A stretch of 64,000 nucleotides of DNA from Flavobacterium sp. MedPE-SWcel (GCA_001874325.1 MPCW01000005.1:62001-126000); one strand, 5' to 3'. Counted from the first letter of the stretch, positions 33,927 to 44,012 are shown. Program-made: numbers and translations. The notes: generated by a model from the sequence alone, not told the origin.

Positions 33927-34754
33927 TTATTTTACTTTTAAAATCTGACCTATAGAAATAGCATTATTACTTAATCCATTAAGTTCCATTAATCTATCTA
34001 GGCTAAGGTTATATTTTTTAGATATAGAATAAAGAGTATCTCCTTTTTCTACTTTATGAGAGTTTTTAGGAACTGAATCATTGTTAGATGATTCTTTCTT
34101 TTTTGATTTAAAAGATTTCCCTAATACCTCAGCATCATATCTTGCTAATTCATATCGCTCTATAAGCGATATTAATTTATTAGGGTATCTAGGATCTGTA
34201 GCATACCCTGCTGCTTTAAGACCACGTGCCCATGCTTTATAATCATCTTTTCGTAACTTGAATAATGATGCATACCTACCTCTTGAGGTTAAAAACAACG
34301 AGTGATCATTATAAGAGTCCGCAGGGTCATCATACTTTCTAAAACACTCTTGTGCCGCATCATCATCATGATACACTGCTTTACCTTTCCAGCCTTTATG
34401 ACATTTTATACCAAAATGGTTATTTGCCTTAACACAAAGTGTACCTCTACCTGCTCCAGATTCTAATATACCTTGTGCTAGAGTAATACTAGCTGGTATT
34501 CCATGATCTCTCATGTTATCTTTAGCTATATCTTTATATTGCTTAATATACCCTTTAACAACATCAGCATATACTGTTGTTTTGGAGGTAGACTCTAATA
34601 CTTCTGAACTTTTATTATTGGTATTACGATTAGATTTCGTTCTACTACTTCTAGATGTATTTATAGATTTGCCACTCCTTTTTCTACTAGTGTAAGATGA
34701 ACCACAACTAACTAATAAACTTAAAACTGCTAATGCTAAAATATTTCTTATCAT
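33927..34754 (-). CDS. Glucosaminidase lipoprotein with C-terminal LysM
   Basis: A peptidoglycan hydrolase of 275 residues: lipoprotein signal ending LLVSCGSSY (Cys17), a basic Ser/Arg/Asn linker (about 20-50), a glucosaminidase (mannosyl-glycoprotein endo-beta-N-acetylglucosaminidase-like) domain (about 60-205) with [18 protein letters not shown] and the catalytic Glu in this stretch, then a LysM ([19 protein letters not shown], about 230-275). The LysM would hold it on the cell wall. It overlaps the upstream PLP-enzyme gene by 4 bases. Confidence 0.9.
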   Translation of the reverse strand: MIRNILALAVLSLLVSCGSSYTSRKRSGKSINTSRSSRTKSNRNTNNKSSEVLESTSKTTVYADVVKGYIKQYKDIAKDNMRDHGIPASITLAQGILESGAGRGTLCVKANNHFGIKCHKGWKGKAVYHDDDAAQECFRKYDDPADSYNDHSLFLTSRGRYASLFKLRKDDYKAWARGLKAAGYATDPRYPNKLISLIERYELARYDAEVLGKSFKSKKKESSNNDSVPKNSHKVEKGDTLYSISKKYNLSLDRLMELNGLSNNAISIGQILKVK

Positions 34755-35650
34755 GTATCTTCGGTTTTAATCAACGGAAGTTTTTTTCTTGTTAACTCCC
34801 TATTCATTCCTGCAATTCCTTGTAATCCTCCTGTATGGATCATCAAAATATTGGCATTGTCTGGGAAAAAATTTTTCTTTATTAAATCTACAACGCCAAA
34901 AACCATCTTTCCTGTATAAACAGGATCGAGCGGAATATTTGTTTTATCAAAAAAGTCATTAATAAATTCTACCAATTCGGCATTTACTTTAGCATAGCCT
35001 CCAAAATGGTATTCCTCAATCAGTTCCCAATTACTTTGTTTTGCAAATCTAGCAATATCTGTGGATAATTCTGCATTTTTAAGCACTGGAAACCCTAGAA
35101 TCTCTTGATGTGTTTTCGCTCTATTTATAATACCCGAAATAGTCCCTCCTGTACCTATAGCGCAAGCCACGTGGGTAAAACAATCGTCATCATCAATTAA
35201 TATTTCTTCACAGCCTTTAACGGCTAGCTGATTTGTACCTCCTTCTGGAACATGATAAAAATCTCCAAATAATTGTTTTAACTCTTCTATAAAACTTGGA
35301 TCTATTTTATTTCTATAAGCTTCTCTAGTTATAAAGTGAAAATGCATTCCGCAATCTCTTGCAAAAGACAGTGTAGGGTTCCCTGCTACTTTATCTTCAA
35401 GCTCCTCTCCTCTTATTACCCCAATAGTCTTAATTCCATACTCTTTTCCTGCTGCTGCCGTAGCTGCAATATGGTTAGAGTAAGCCCCTCCAAAAGTTAG
35501 CAATTGCTCAGCTCCTATGGTTTTTGCTTCTTGTATATTATATTTTAGTTTTCTGAATTTGTTTCCTGATATATGGGGATGTAGAAGGTCTTCTCTTTTT
35601 ATAGATAACTTTATTCCGCGAGGAAAAACTATAGAAATGGATTGATTCAT
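34751..35650 (-). CDS. ACC deaminase/D-cysteine desulfhydrase-family PLP enzyme
   Basis: A type II PLP-fold protein of 299 residues from ATG 35648-35650. Signatures: KREDLLHPHISGNKFRKLKYN with the Schiff-base Lys in the SGNKFRKL stretch, FGGAYSNHIAATAAA, the phosphate loop AIGTGGTISGII, and a terminal IHTGGLQGIAGM. Families of this shape include 1-aminocyclopropane-1-carboxylate deaminases and D-cysteine desulfhydrases; they are hard to tell apart, and in Flavobacteriia the true substrate is unknown. The upstream part of the longer reading is non-conserved and rejected. Confidence 0.85.
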   Translation of the reverse strand: MNQSISIVFPRGIKLSIKREDLLHPHISGNKFRKLKYNIQEAKTIGAEQLLTFGGAYSNHIAATAAAGKEYGIKTIGVIRGEELEDKVAGNPTLSFARDCGMHFHFITREAYRNKIDPSFIEELKQLFGDFYHVPEGGTNQLAVKGCEEILIDDDDCFTHVACAIGTGGTISGIINRAKTHQEILGFPVLKNAELSTDIARFAKQSNWELIEEYHFGGYAKVNAELVEFINDFFDKTNIPLDPVYTGKMVFGVVDLIKKNFFPDNANILMIHTGGLQGIAGMNRELTRKKLPLIKTEDT

Positions 35651-35759
35651 ATTTTTTATGCTAAATAATGTGTAAAAATAACATAATTTTATGCTAAATA
35701 ACGGCTCTAGTGATAACATTTACAGTAGATCGTTACTTATAGAACAACTGTATTTTTCG

Positions 35760-35767
35760 TACCTTTG
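35760..35767 (+). promoter_or_regulatory. -7 element before the GAF-domain protein gene
   Basis: TACCTTTG, an exact TAnnTTTG match, 22 bases before the ATG. No clear -33 TTG is seen at the proper distance. Confidence 0.5.
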
Positions 35768-35789
35768 CAAATCACGAAGAGGATAAATT

Positions 35790-38156
35790 ATGAATATGGA
35801 ACAACTCGACAGCAGCCCTTTTAACGTACACATTGCTTTTCATAAAGTATTAGAAAATTTAGAAGAAATTGCTGAATCTGATATTGAATATCGATCAGAT
35901 TATGCAAAAGCGCTTTTGCGCCACGCTGAGGAGTTTCCTGAGCTTCGTGAAGGAATTACTGATTTTAAATTTCTTGATAAGCATAAAGATTTAATCGAAA
36001 ATCTATTAGCTGATTTATTCCCTTCGGCTCTTACAAAAAATGAAATTAAAGCGGTAGCAATTCCTTTTCACAATATAACATTTAACCATACAGAAAGGTT
36101 TCAAAATATAATAAATGCTGCTGGCGACAAGGTCGATATGGCTATTCGAAACTTCGACGACCATGAATTTTATGTAATGGGATGTTGTATGATTCTTAAT
36201 GGTTACTATGGTTATCATTTTGACTTCAATAGGCCTCTTTTTTATGATATTCCTGATACTGATGGTATCGTGAAGCATTATAGAATTTTATATAATGCTG
36301 ACTTCATAGAGATTTCCCCTACAGAGAAAGCTATAGAAATAACTGACGAGGATGTAAAAGTACTTATGGACAGTTTCCATGATATTGATTTATGGAAGGA
36401 AAAATTTCCTATAGGAAGTTGGGTATTAAAAGGTTTTGGAATCGTATCATTATTTGATGCTAGTACCGAAAGTGCAATATCTAATTTAAAGAGTGACTTG
36501 CTTAAAACAGAGGATTTTGATGAAGATACAAAATCGAATCACGAAACTATTTTCAGATCTATTTATAAAATTCCTGATCTGAAAATTGGATTTACTGAAG
36601 CTGATTTAGATGATAACATTTTCAAAACTGCTCCTTTTGAAAAAATTGATAGCTATATACTAAAAGATAGAAAAGAAGCTAATTGTGATAATGTTTTTTG
36701 CCATAAGTCTCTAAAAGATATTATTGACAACCACAGCTATTTTGTATTATCAGATACTGAAAGTATTGCTAATAGCGACCATAACAATAGCGGAATTGCA
36801 AAACACCTATTAGCTCAAGGAATAAAAAGTTGCATACTCGCTCCACTCGTAAAAAACAATACCCTAATGGGTATTATAGAGCTTGTATCGTCTAAAGCAG
36901 GTGAACTTAATAGTATTAATGCTAATAAACTCTCTTATATATTACCATTTCTTACTGATAGAATAGAAAGTTATTATTCTGAACTACAAAACCAAGTAGA
37001 TGCTATTATACAAAAAGAGTATACAGCTATACACCATAGTGTATATTGGAAATTTAGAGAGGAAGCTCTACAACACGTAGGAGATAAGAATAGCAAAGAT
37101 TTAGCCTATAAAGAAATTGTTTTTAAAGAGATTTATCCTCTTTATGGACAAATTGATGTTAAGGGGTCTTCAACTGCACGAAACGACTCTACGGAGCTAG
37201 ACCTTGTTAAGCAAATAGAATTATTGTTATCTCTATTCCGATATATATTTGAAGTTGAAAAACTCCCGCTTATTGAGCAACATATTTATGAGCTTGAGGG
37301 AATGGAAGAGAAAATTAAAAAAGTACTTCAAGCCGATTCTGAAGCTGTAATACAGAATTATATACAAAATGAAGTTCACCCATTATTAAAACATTTCGAT
37401 TCTGTCAATAAGAGTGTACATGAACGTATTAGTGATTACTTTAAAACGCTAGACAATAGGGTTAACATGGTATATGATAATAGAAAAAACTTTGATGAAG
37501 CACTATCTATTATCAATAAGCATTTAGCCGAGATGTTAGATAAAAAACAAATTGAAGCTCAAGAGTTTTACCCTCATTACTATGAGCGTTTTAAAACCGA
37601 TGGTGTAGAGCATAATCTATACATCGGGGCCTCTATAGCTCCAAAACACCCATACAGCCCATTATACCTAAGTAACCTTAGACTATGGCAACTTCAGACC
37701 ATGTGTGAAATGGAGAATGAATATTATAAATTACGTCCTGCATTACCTTATGACCTTGATGTAACATCTCTTATACTCGTATTTAGCTCTCCAATATCCA
37801 TACGCTTCAGAATGGATGAAAAACGCTTTGATGTAGATGGTACTTATAATGCTCGATATGAAGTTGTAAAAAAACGAATTGACAAATCGAACATAAAGGG
37901 CACTAATGAGCGTATTACTGAAAAAGGTAAAATAGTGATTGTATATTCTCAGAAACAAGAGGAAATGGAATACAGACGCTATATAAAAGCTTTACAACAC
38001 AAAGGGCTTATTACTGATACTATAGAACAGTTTGATGTTGAAGATTTACAAGGTGTAACAGGATTAAAAGCACTACGTATCACTATAAAATACAGCGACA
38101 ACTCTAAAACAACTTATAGTTATGATGATTTACTAAAAGAGTTAGCCGATAAATAA
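35790..38156 (+). CDS. Large GAF-domain protein of unknown function
   Basis: A 788-residue soluble protein without signal peptide or membrane span. A GAF-like sensor fold is seen near residues 290-395 (GIKSCILAPLVKNNTLMGII, ELVSSKAGELNSINANKL). The rest is mostly helical, with a basic C-terminal region (RFRMDEKRFDVDGTYNARYE, RYIKALQHKGLI). It has no histidine kinase, cyclase or HTH motif, so its output is not visible. It resembles a conserved Bacteroidota GAF protein. It lies convergent to the HD/Pycsar-like gene, with stops 6 bases apart. Confidence 0.7.
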   Translation: MNMEQLDSSPFNVHIAFHKVLENLEEIAESDIEYRSDYAKALLRHAEEFPELREGITDFKFLDKHKDLIENLLADLFPSALTKNEIKAVAIPFHNITFNHTERFQNIINAAGDKVDMAIRNFDDHEFYVMGCCMILNGYYGYHFDFNRPLFYDIPDTDGIVKHYRILYNADFIEISPTEKAIEITDEDVKVLMDSFHDIDLWKEKFPIGSWVLKGFGIVSLFDASTESAISNLKSDLLKTEDFDEDTKSNHETIFRSIYKIPDLKIGFTEADLDDNIFKTAPFEKIDSYILKDRKEANCDNVFCHKSLKDIIDNHSYFVLSDTESIANSDHNNSGIAKHLLAQGIKSCILAPLVKNNTLMGIIELVSSKAGELNSINANKLSYILPFLTDRIESYYSELQNQVDAIIQKEYTAIHHSVYWKFREEALQHVGDKNSKDLAYKEIVFKEIYPLYGQIDVKGSSTARNDSTELDLVKQIELLLSLFRYIFEVEKLPLIEQHIYELEGMEEKIKKVLQADSEAVIQNYIQNEVHPLLKHFDSVNKSVHERISDYFKTLDNRVNMVYDNRKNFDEALSIINKHLAEMLDKKQIEAQEFYPHYYERFKTDGVEHNLYIGASIAPKHPYSPLYLSNLRLWQLQTMCEMENEYYKLRPALPYDLDVTSLILVFSSPISIRFRMDEKRFDVDGTYNARYEVVKKRIDKSNIKGTNERITEKGKIVIVYSQKQEEMEYRRYIKALQHKGLITDTIEQFDVEDLQGVTGLKALRITIKYSDNSKTTYSYDDLLKELADK

Positions 38157-38162
38157 ACCTTA

Positions 38163-39350
38163 TTAAATACGGCTAAACGCAAATACAAATGCTGCTACAG
38201 ATACAATCATACCTATCATAAAAAAATTATAGGTTACTCGTAGTAGTTTGTATTTTCTGTTCAATACCAAGCCTAGAAAATATAAATCTTTTATCATAGA
38301 GTTATATAAATAATCTCTATCCTTCATCATTTCGTTTACAGCCCAGTTGTATTCTTCTAGTGGCATTTTATAAAAATTCCCAAAAAACAGTAAGTTAACC
38401 TTCTTGTTATTTATATCATCTCTTGTAAACGTTCCTTCGGTTACTTTAGGCCTAGTAGATAATATTGCAAAAATGATAGACACAACACTAAATAATATCA
38501 ATATAAGCGTAGGGATTATAAGGTGTGAATTTGTAGGATTATCTAGCTTAGGGATTAAGGTTGTTAATGATACTGATATTATAATAGCATTAACTGATAT
38601 CATTATATTCGCCTTACTATCGGCTATTTGACTTAAACGAGTATGATTATTTAATGTTACCCTAAACATCGTTTCTATTCCTCTTTCTGGTCTAGCTAAT
38701 TTTTCAAGCTTTTTTTTATTTATTTTTTCCTTGTGTACTACATCATTATCTACACTCCTTAGTTCTTTTATAGTAGCTTGCAAAGCTATTATATTCTTCT
38801 CCTTTACAGGTTGCATATTTTCCTTTGCATAGTCTGTATAAAACCTATGCTTATACAGTAACATATCTCTATTAGCTACAGCCCACTCTTCATCTGTAAA
38901 TTCTTTTTCTTCTATAAGTCTCCACTCTTCTCTTAAAAGTTCTGCTAGTTTCGAGTAATTTTTCTCTGCGAAATGAGAGCAATCAGCATCTTTAATTATA
39001 TTTTCGAGTAAGTTTGTAGGTGTTACCCCTAACTGGGTTACCCTAATTAAACTACATATCGTTTCTATACTTTCTGTTGGATAATTTTCCTTTGTTAAAA
39101 ATTCGGTAGCAATTTCACAGCCCGACTCTTCATGCCCTTTACATCTTTCTACATAACCAGAATCGTGAAACCAAGCGGCAATTAGAAGTAATTCCGTATC
39201 TTGTTGGCTCACTTTTTCTTCTTTCGCTAATAAACTAACACTTGAAACAACTCTTAAAGTATGATTAAAGTTGTGATAAATACAATCAACAGATAGTTTA
39301 TCTTTGAATAAAGTAAATATGTAGTTCTCTGCTTTTTTAACAATTGTCAT
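38163..39350 (-). CDS. HD-phosphohydrolase fused to a Pycsar-effector-like (DUF5706) membrane domain
   Basis: From ATG 39348-39350 it has 395 residues. Residues about 1-190 form an HD domain: YHNFNHTLRV (His30), AAWFHDSGY (His62-Asp63) and KDADCSHF (Asp121), a metal-dependent phosphohydrolase set. After a Lys-rich linker, residues about 215-395 read as a PycTM-like part: RGIETMFRVTLNNHTRLSQI, a helix with SKANIMISVNAIIISVSL, a second span (SHLIIPTLILILFSVVSI) and a final span near the C-terminus. In Pycsar defence this domain is gated by cCMP or cUMP and breaks the membrane. No cyclase lies nearby. The function of the fusion is unknown. Confidence 0.8.
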   Translation of the reverse strand: MTIVKKAENYIFTLFKDKLSVDCIYHNFNHTLRVVSSVSLLAKEEKVSQQDTELLLIAAWFHDSGYVERCKGHEESGCEIATEFLTKENYPTESIETICSLIRVTQLGVTPTNLLENIIKDADCSHFAEKNYSKLAELLREEWRLIEEKEFTDEEWAVANRDMLLYKHRFYTDYAKENMQPVKEKNIIALQATIKELRSVDNDVVHKEKINKKKLEKLARPERGIETMFRVTLNNHTRLSQIADSKANIMISVNAIIISVSLTTLIPKLDNPTNSHLIIPTLILILFSVVSIIFAILSTRPKVTEGTFTRDDINNKKVNLLFFGNFYKMPLEEYNWAVNEMMKDRDYLYNSMIKDLYFLGLVLNRKYKLLRVTYNFFMIGMIVSVAAFVFAFSRI

Positions 39351-39376
39351 CATAGAAAAATTAACCATACCAAATT

Positions 39377-42300
39377 ATGAAATTCTTTTGGGTTTACAGT
39401 ATTACATCAATAAATAAGTATATAACTCTTTTTTGCGTAAGTATATTATTACTGTCTTGCGCAACGCATCATCCACAGTATGGGTCTGATGTAAAAGCCG
39501 TTAACAACGACTCTATACAACACAAAACAAATCCAGATCATCGCTTTTATCTTATAGGAGATGCTGGATATACCAACTCTCATTCAGAAAAACTACTTGA
39601 TGTAGTAAGCGAAAAGCTTCAAACTGAAATAAAAAACACTACATTATTATACTTAGGTGATAATATTTATCCGTTAGGAATGCCTCCTAAAAATAGTAAA
39701 GAACGAGAAAAAGCAGAAAAAAGTCTTGATGCACAAATAAAAACTGCAAAAAACTTTAGCGGAAAAACTTATTTTATCCCAGGAAATCATGATTGGTACA
39801 ACGGATTAAAAGGCCTAGAAAGGGAAAGTAAATACATTACTAAAAAACTAAATGATAAAAAGGCTTTTTCTCCTAGAAAAGGTTGCGCTATAGATGATAT
39901 AGAAATAAATGATAACATAACCCTTGTTACAATAGATAGCCAGTGGTTTTTAGAAGACTGGGATGACTACCCTACTATTAATGATGATTGTGATATTAAA
40001 ACTCGCGAAACATTATTTGTAGAGTTTGAAGATATACTTAATGATAATCAAGATAAATTAGTTCTAGTAGCTATACACCACCCATTAATGACTAACGGAT
40101 CACATGGTGGACAGTTTTCGGTAAAAAAGCAGCTATACCCTATAAATAAAATACCAATGCCTATTTTAGGCTCATTTATAAATCTTGCCCGAAAAGCATC
40201 TGGTTATAGCCCTCAAGATAGACACAACAAGGTGTACACTAAACTTGCAGAGCGTATAAAAACTTTAATTCAAGGTAAGGATAATGTTATTGTAGCATCT
40301 GGTCATGACCATAACCTACAATATATTAATCATGATAACATTCATCAAATTGTTAGCGGATCAGGATCTAAAACACAAGCTGCTCGCGCTATAAATCCTA
40401 ATGATTTTTCATATGGAGGAACAGGTTATGCTATACTTGATCTCTTTGAGAATGGCAAAGCGCATATTAGTTATTTCGGTTTAAAGGGTAATGAAGAAAC
40501 AAAGCTGTTTGAAACTACTATAGACCTAAAACCTAAAGTAGAACTTATAGACTATCCTGTACAATCTAACAAAACTTTAGACGCTTCTATCTATACACCT
40601 AAAATGACTGATAAAGGTGCTATTTACAAATTCTTCTTCGGGAAACATTATAGAAAATATTATAGTACTCCAATTACTGTAAACAGTGTGGTTATAGACA
40701 CTTTATATGGAGGACTTAAACCTGTTAAAGCTGGGGGGGGGCATCAATCAAAATCATTACGATTAGCTGATAAAAATGGTAAAGAATTCGTAATGCGCGG
40801 ACTTAAAAAAAGTGCTACTCGATTTTTACAATCTGTAGCTTTTAAAACAAAATATCTTGGTGACGATCTTGAAAATACTTTTGCCGAAAGTTTTCTTTTA
40901 GATTTTTACACTACAGCACACCCTTACACTCCGTTTATAATCGGTGATTTAGCTGAAAGTGCTAACATATATCACACTAATCCTAAATTGTTTTATGTTC
41001 CTAAACATAATGCTCTTAAACAGTATAATGCTAAATATGGTGATGAACTCTACATGATTGAGGAGCATCCTGGTAAGGAACATTATGATTTAGCTAGTTT
41101 TGGTAAACCTGATGATATTGAGGGTACTGATAACATGCTTGAAGATTTAAGAAAAAACAAAAAGTATAGTGTTGATGAACGTGCTTACATACGCGCAAGA
41201 CTTTTTGATATGCTTATAGGTGACTGGGACAGACATGCTGACCAATGGCGATGGGCTAAATTTGAAAAAGAAAATGGTGCTGTTTACAAACCTATTCCAC
41301 GTGATCATGACCAAGCATTCTCTAAATACGACGGAGCATTTATATCTATATTAATGAACATTCCTCCACTTCGTCACATGACTAATTACAAAGAAACGAT
41401 TAGTAATGTAAAATGGATGAACCGCGAACCTTACCCTCTGGACCTTGCTTTAACAAGTAAATCAGAACAAAAAGTATGGCTAGAAGAAGCTGCTTTTTTA
41501 CAGGATAAAATCACTGATGATGTAATAGATAATGCTTTTAAAAGCCTACCTATAGAAATACAAGATGATACTATGGAGGAAATTAAAGCTAACTTAAAAA
41601 ACAGAAGAAGTGAGCTACATGAGTATGCAATGGAATATCATGATGTGCTACTAAAAACGGTAATACTAAAAGGTACTGACAAAAAAGAAAAGTTTGTAAT
41701 AACACGTTTACCGAAAGGAGAGACTGAGGTAAAAACTTATAGTTTAAAAAAAGGGGGAAAATCATTATTACACTCTCAAGTATATAACCGTAAGAAAACA
41801 AAAGAAATATGGATATATGGGCTTGATGATGATGATGTATTTGAAGTAAAAGGAAAGCCTGAAAAACCTATAACGATACGACTTATGGGAGGGCAAAACA
41901 ATGATGTTTATACTATAGAGAATGGAGCTAAAATTAAAATCTATGATTTTAAGAGTAAGAAAAACACTTTTAATACCGACTCTAAAACAAAGCTTGTATT
42001 AACTGATAATTATGAAACAAACAGTTATGACATGCATAAGCCATATTATAACATTACAGCAGGATACCCTTCTGGGGGATATAACCCTGATGATGGTGTA
42101 AAGCTAGGTGCATTAGTTAGTTACACCATAAACAACTTTAATAGAAGTCCTTACTCTAGAAAACATCAACTAAGAGCAGATTACTTTTTTGCTACTAATG
42201 GATTTGAATTATCATATAGAAGTGAGTTTAGAAACGTTGCTAGTAAATGGAATTTTGCACTTGATGCTCGACATACTAGCCCTACATACAGCATTAACTA

Positions 42301-43093
42301 TTTTGGTTATGGTAACGAAACTGTAAATAATGACGATGATCTAGGAATGGATTATAATAGAGTAAAACTACAAACCTTTAAAATAGAACCTTCTATATTT
42401 AAAGAAAGTAGGAATGGGGATGTAATTGAGTTTAAGTCTACATTTGAAACTATCGAAATAGAGAATTCTAACAACAGACTTGTGAACATACCTGGAGTAT
42501 TATCCCCTTCTCTATTTGAACATAGACAATATGGTGGGGCTAATGCTAAATATAGTTTCAAGAATTATGATGTTCCCGCACTACCAACAATGGGTATGGA
42601 GTTTTCATTATCTGTTGGATGGACGACTAGTTTCGATCAAATTGAACGCAACTTTGTAAATGCTGAAGCCTTTATTGATTTTGTACATAAAATAACACCT
42701 GACAACAGACTTGTGTTTGCTTCGAGAGCAAAGACAAAAATATTGTTTAATAACAACTTCGAAATTTATCAGGCTGCGACACTAGGTGGAGATAATAACT
42801 TAAGAGGTTATAGACGTGAGCGTTTTACAGGTAAGCAATCTGCTTATCATAGCTCTGACTTAAGATTTACCTTAAACCATTGGAAAAATAGTTTCTTACC
42901 TATTACCTATGGTATTTTTGGAGGATATGATTATGGTCGTGTATGGATTGATGATGAAGCATCTAGCAAATGGCACCAAAGCGTTGGAGGTGGCTTATGG
43001 CTAAACGCTCTTGATGCTACCACTTTAAAAGTATTTTATTTTCAAGGATCAGATGGAGGTCGAATCGCTTTTGGCTTACAAGCCGGACTTTAG
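39377..43093 (+). CDS. Giant metallophosphoesterase with C-terminal outer-membrane beta-barrel
   Basis: A 1238-residue lipoprotein (signal ending CVSILLLSC). Residues about 50-370 are a calcineurin-like phosphoesterase with GDAGY, GDNIYP, GNHDW, HHPLM and SGHDHN metal motifs. A middle region (about 450-800) of mixed alpha/beta has a DWDRHADQWRWAKFEKENG segment. The last ~350 residues are barrel-like (TAGYPSGGYNPDDGVKLGAL, then GDNNLRGYRRERFTGKQS, a BamA/ShlB-type motif) and end AFGLQAGL. It starts only 26 bases from the divergent HD gene. A nine-G tract is present in the middle. Substrate is unknown. Confidence 0.8.
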   Translation: MKFFWVYSITSINKYITLFCVSILLLSCATHHPQYGSDVKAVNNDSIQHKTNPDHRFYLIGDAGYTNSHSEKLLDVVSEKLQTEIKNTTLLYLGDNIYPLGMPPKNSKEREKAEKSLDAQIKTAKNFSGKTYFIPGNHDWYNGLKGLERESKYITKKLNDKKAFSPRKGCAIDDIEINDNITLVTIDSQWFLEDWDDYPTINDDCDIKTRETLFVEFEDILNDNQDKLVLVAIHHPLMTNGSHGGQFSVKKQLYPINKIPMPILGSFINLARKASGYSPQDRHNKVYTKLAERIKTLIQGKDNVIVASGHDHNLQYINHDNIHQIVSGSGSKTQAARAINPNDFSYGGTGYAILDLFENGKAHISYFGLKGNEETKLFETTIDLKPKVELIDYPVQSNKTLDASIYTPKMTDKGAIYKFFFGKHYRKYYSTPITVNSVVIDTLYGGLKPVKAGGGHQSKSLRLADKNGKEFVMRGLKKSATRFLQSVAFKTKYLGDDLENTFAESFLLDFYTTAHPYTPFIIGDLAESANIYHTNPKLFYVPKHNALKQYNAKYGDELYMIEEHPGKEHYDLASFGKPDDIEGTDNMLEDLRKNKKYSVDERAYIRARLFDMLIGDWDRHADQWRWAKFEKENGAVYKPIPRDHDQAFSKYDGAFISILMNIPPLRHMTNYKETISNVKWMNREPYPLDLALTSKSEQKVWLEEAAFLQDKITDDVIDNAFKSLPIEIQDDTMEEIKANLKNRRSELHEYAMEYHDVLLKTVILKGTDKKEKFVITRLPKGETEVKTYSLKKGGKSLLHSQVYNRKKTKEIWIYGLDDDDVFEVKGKPEKPITIRLMGGQNNDVYTIENGAKIKIYDFKSKKNTFNTDSKTKLVLTDNYETNSYDMHKPYYNITAGYPSGGYNPDDGVKLGALVSYTINNFNRSPYSRKHQLRADYFFATNGFELSYRSEFRNVASKWNFALDARHTSPTYSINYFGYGNETVNNDDDLGMDYNRVKLQTFKIEPSIFKESRNGDVIEFKSTFETIEIENSNNRLVNIPGVLSPSLFEHRQYGGANAKYSFKNYDVPALPTMGMEFSLSVGWTTSFDQIERNFVNAEAFIDFVHKITPDNRLVFASRAKTKILFNNNFEIYQAATLGGDNNLRGYRRERFTGKQSAYHSSDLRFTLNHWKNSFLPITYGIFGGYDYGRVWIDDEASSKWHQSVGGGLWLNALDATTLKVFYFQGSDGGRIAFGLQAGL
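40733..40741 (+). repeat. Nine-G homopolymer inside the phosphoesterase-barrel gene
   Basis: Nine consecutive G in an AT-rich coding region encode Gly-Gly-Gly within PVKAGGGHQSK. This is by far the longest G run I noticed in the window. Slippage by one base would shift the frame and remove the barrel. Confidence 0.9.
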
Positions 43094-43945
43094 ATCTGAT
43101 ATTTTTAACTCATAGAGTGATGGCTTCTTGTTTTTATGTTTTTCATCAGCTATTAATAGGGTATTATTATCTTTAAAGCAGATTCCTTCTTTTTGTGAAT
43201 AATGCCCTAAATCAAATTCTTGCATCATGTCTTGATTAAAGCCTTTTTCTAGAGTATCTCTTAAAAGCCATATTTTTTGCCCTGATAATAAAACTACTGT
43301 TTTCCCATCTGGACTGATATCTGCTGCTGTTATAGCGCATTTTCTATAATTATCACAACTTGTAAGTGAGGCTATTAATTCTGCTTTATGCCTACCTTTA
43401 CTGTTAGGTACTTTATATACATTAAAACTTCCATCAAACCCAGCACTTCTATTTTTAGTAAAAAGGTAGAAATTGTCCCCATACTCAAAAAACGATTCTA
43501 CATCATAAAAACGTTTTGATCTTTTGGGTGGAAATTTTTGTTGCTCAGGATAATAAAATGAAACTTTATATTCTGCCGAAGCCTTTTTTTTCTTTAAATC
43601 GCTATTCTTGACTTTATATATACCTAAATCCTTTCTGGCGTTATCGTTATTACCAAAATCACCAATATATAAATTACCTTCCTCATCAGATGTAAGGTCT
43701 TCCCAGTCTACGTTTTTTGCATTCTTTATAGTAACACTATGCTGTGTTTTACCCTCCTGGTCAAGTCCATATATTTTATTTTTATTACCACTATCCTCTA
43801 TAGCCCAAAGCCACTCATTACTTTGCTCTATATACTCTATACCCGATATTTCATTTTTATCAAGCTTCCCTATCAGTTTTAAATAATTCCCTGTACCCGA
43901 ACAAGATAATAACAGAAAGGAAAGAGGTAATATTAAATTTTTCAT
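43076..43945 (-). CDS. Beta-propeller-like lipoprotein of unknown function
   Basis: A 289-residue lipoprotein, signal MKNLILPLSFLLLSC (Cys15). The chain shows propeller-blade patterns: ISGIEYIEQSNEWLWAIED, EDLTSDEEGNLYIGDFGNND, TAADISPDGKTVVLLSG, KEGICFKDNNTLLIADEK. These resemble SdiA-regulated or similar six- to seven-bladed proteins, but the family is not firmly recognised. Its 3' end overlaps the convergent phosphoesterase-barrel gene by 18 bases. Confidence 0.7.
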   Translation of the reverse strand: MKNLILPLSFLLLSCSGTGNYLKLIGKLDKNEISGIEYIEQSNEWLWAIEDSGNKNKIYGLDQEGKTQHSVTIKNAKNVDWEDLTSDEEGNLYIGDFGNNDNARKDLGIYKVKNSDLKKKKASAEYKVSFYYPEQQKFPPKRSKRFYDVESFFEYGDNFYLFTKNRSAGFDGSFNVYKVPNSKGRHKAELIASLTSCDNYRKCAITAADISPDGKTVVLLSGQKIWLLRDTLEKGFNQDMMQEFDLGHYSQKEGICFKDNNTLLIADEKHKNKKPSLYELKISDLKSGL

Positions 43946-43983
43946 ATATGTTTTTAATTAGCAGTTACTTTCAATTTAAAATT

Positions 43984-44012
43984 ACAAAAAAACCACCGAA
44001 CAGGCGGTGGTT
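43984..44012 (-). terminator. Terminator after the 164-residue lipoprotein gene
   Basis: AACCACCG and CGGTGGTT pair around 6 bases, with seven T on the minus strand. It is 26 bases after the stop. Confidence 0.85.

Noticed and set aside
35654..35701. Direct repeat TTTTATGCTAAATAA, two copies 33 bases apart, before the PLP-enzyme gene
   Set aside because: It may be regulatory, but a short AT-rich repeat like this can arise by chance or slippage, and it does not coincide with a promoter element.
38163..39350. A complete Pycsar defence operon
   Set aside because: Only the effector-like domain is present. No nucleotidyl cyclase gene is within reach, and the neighbours are not defence genes.
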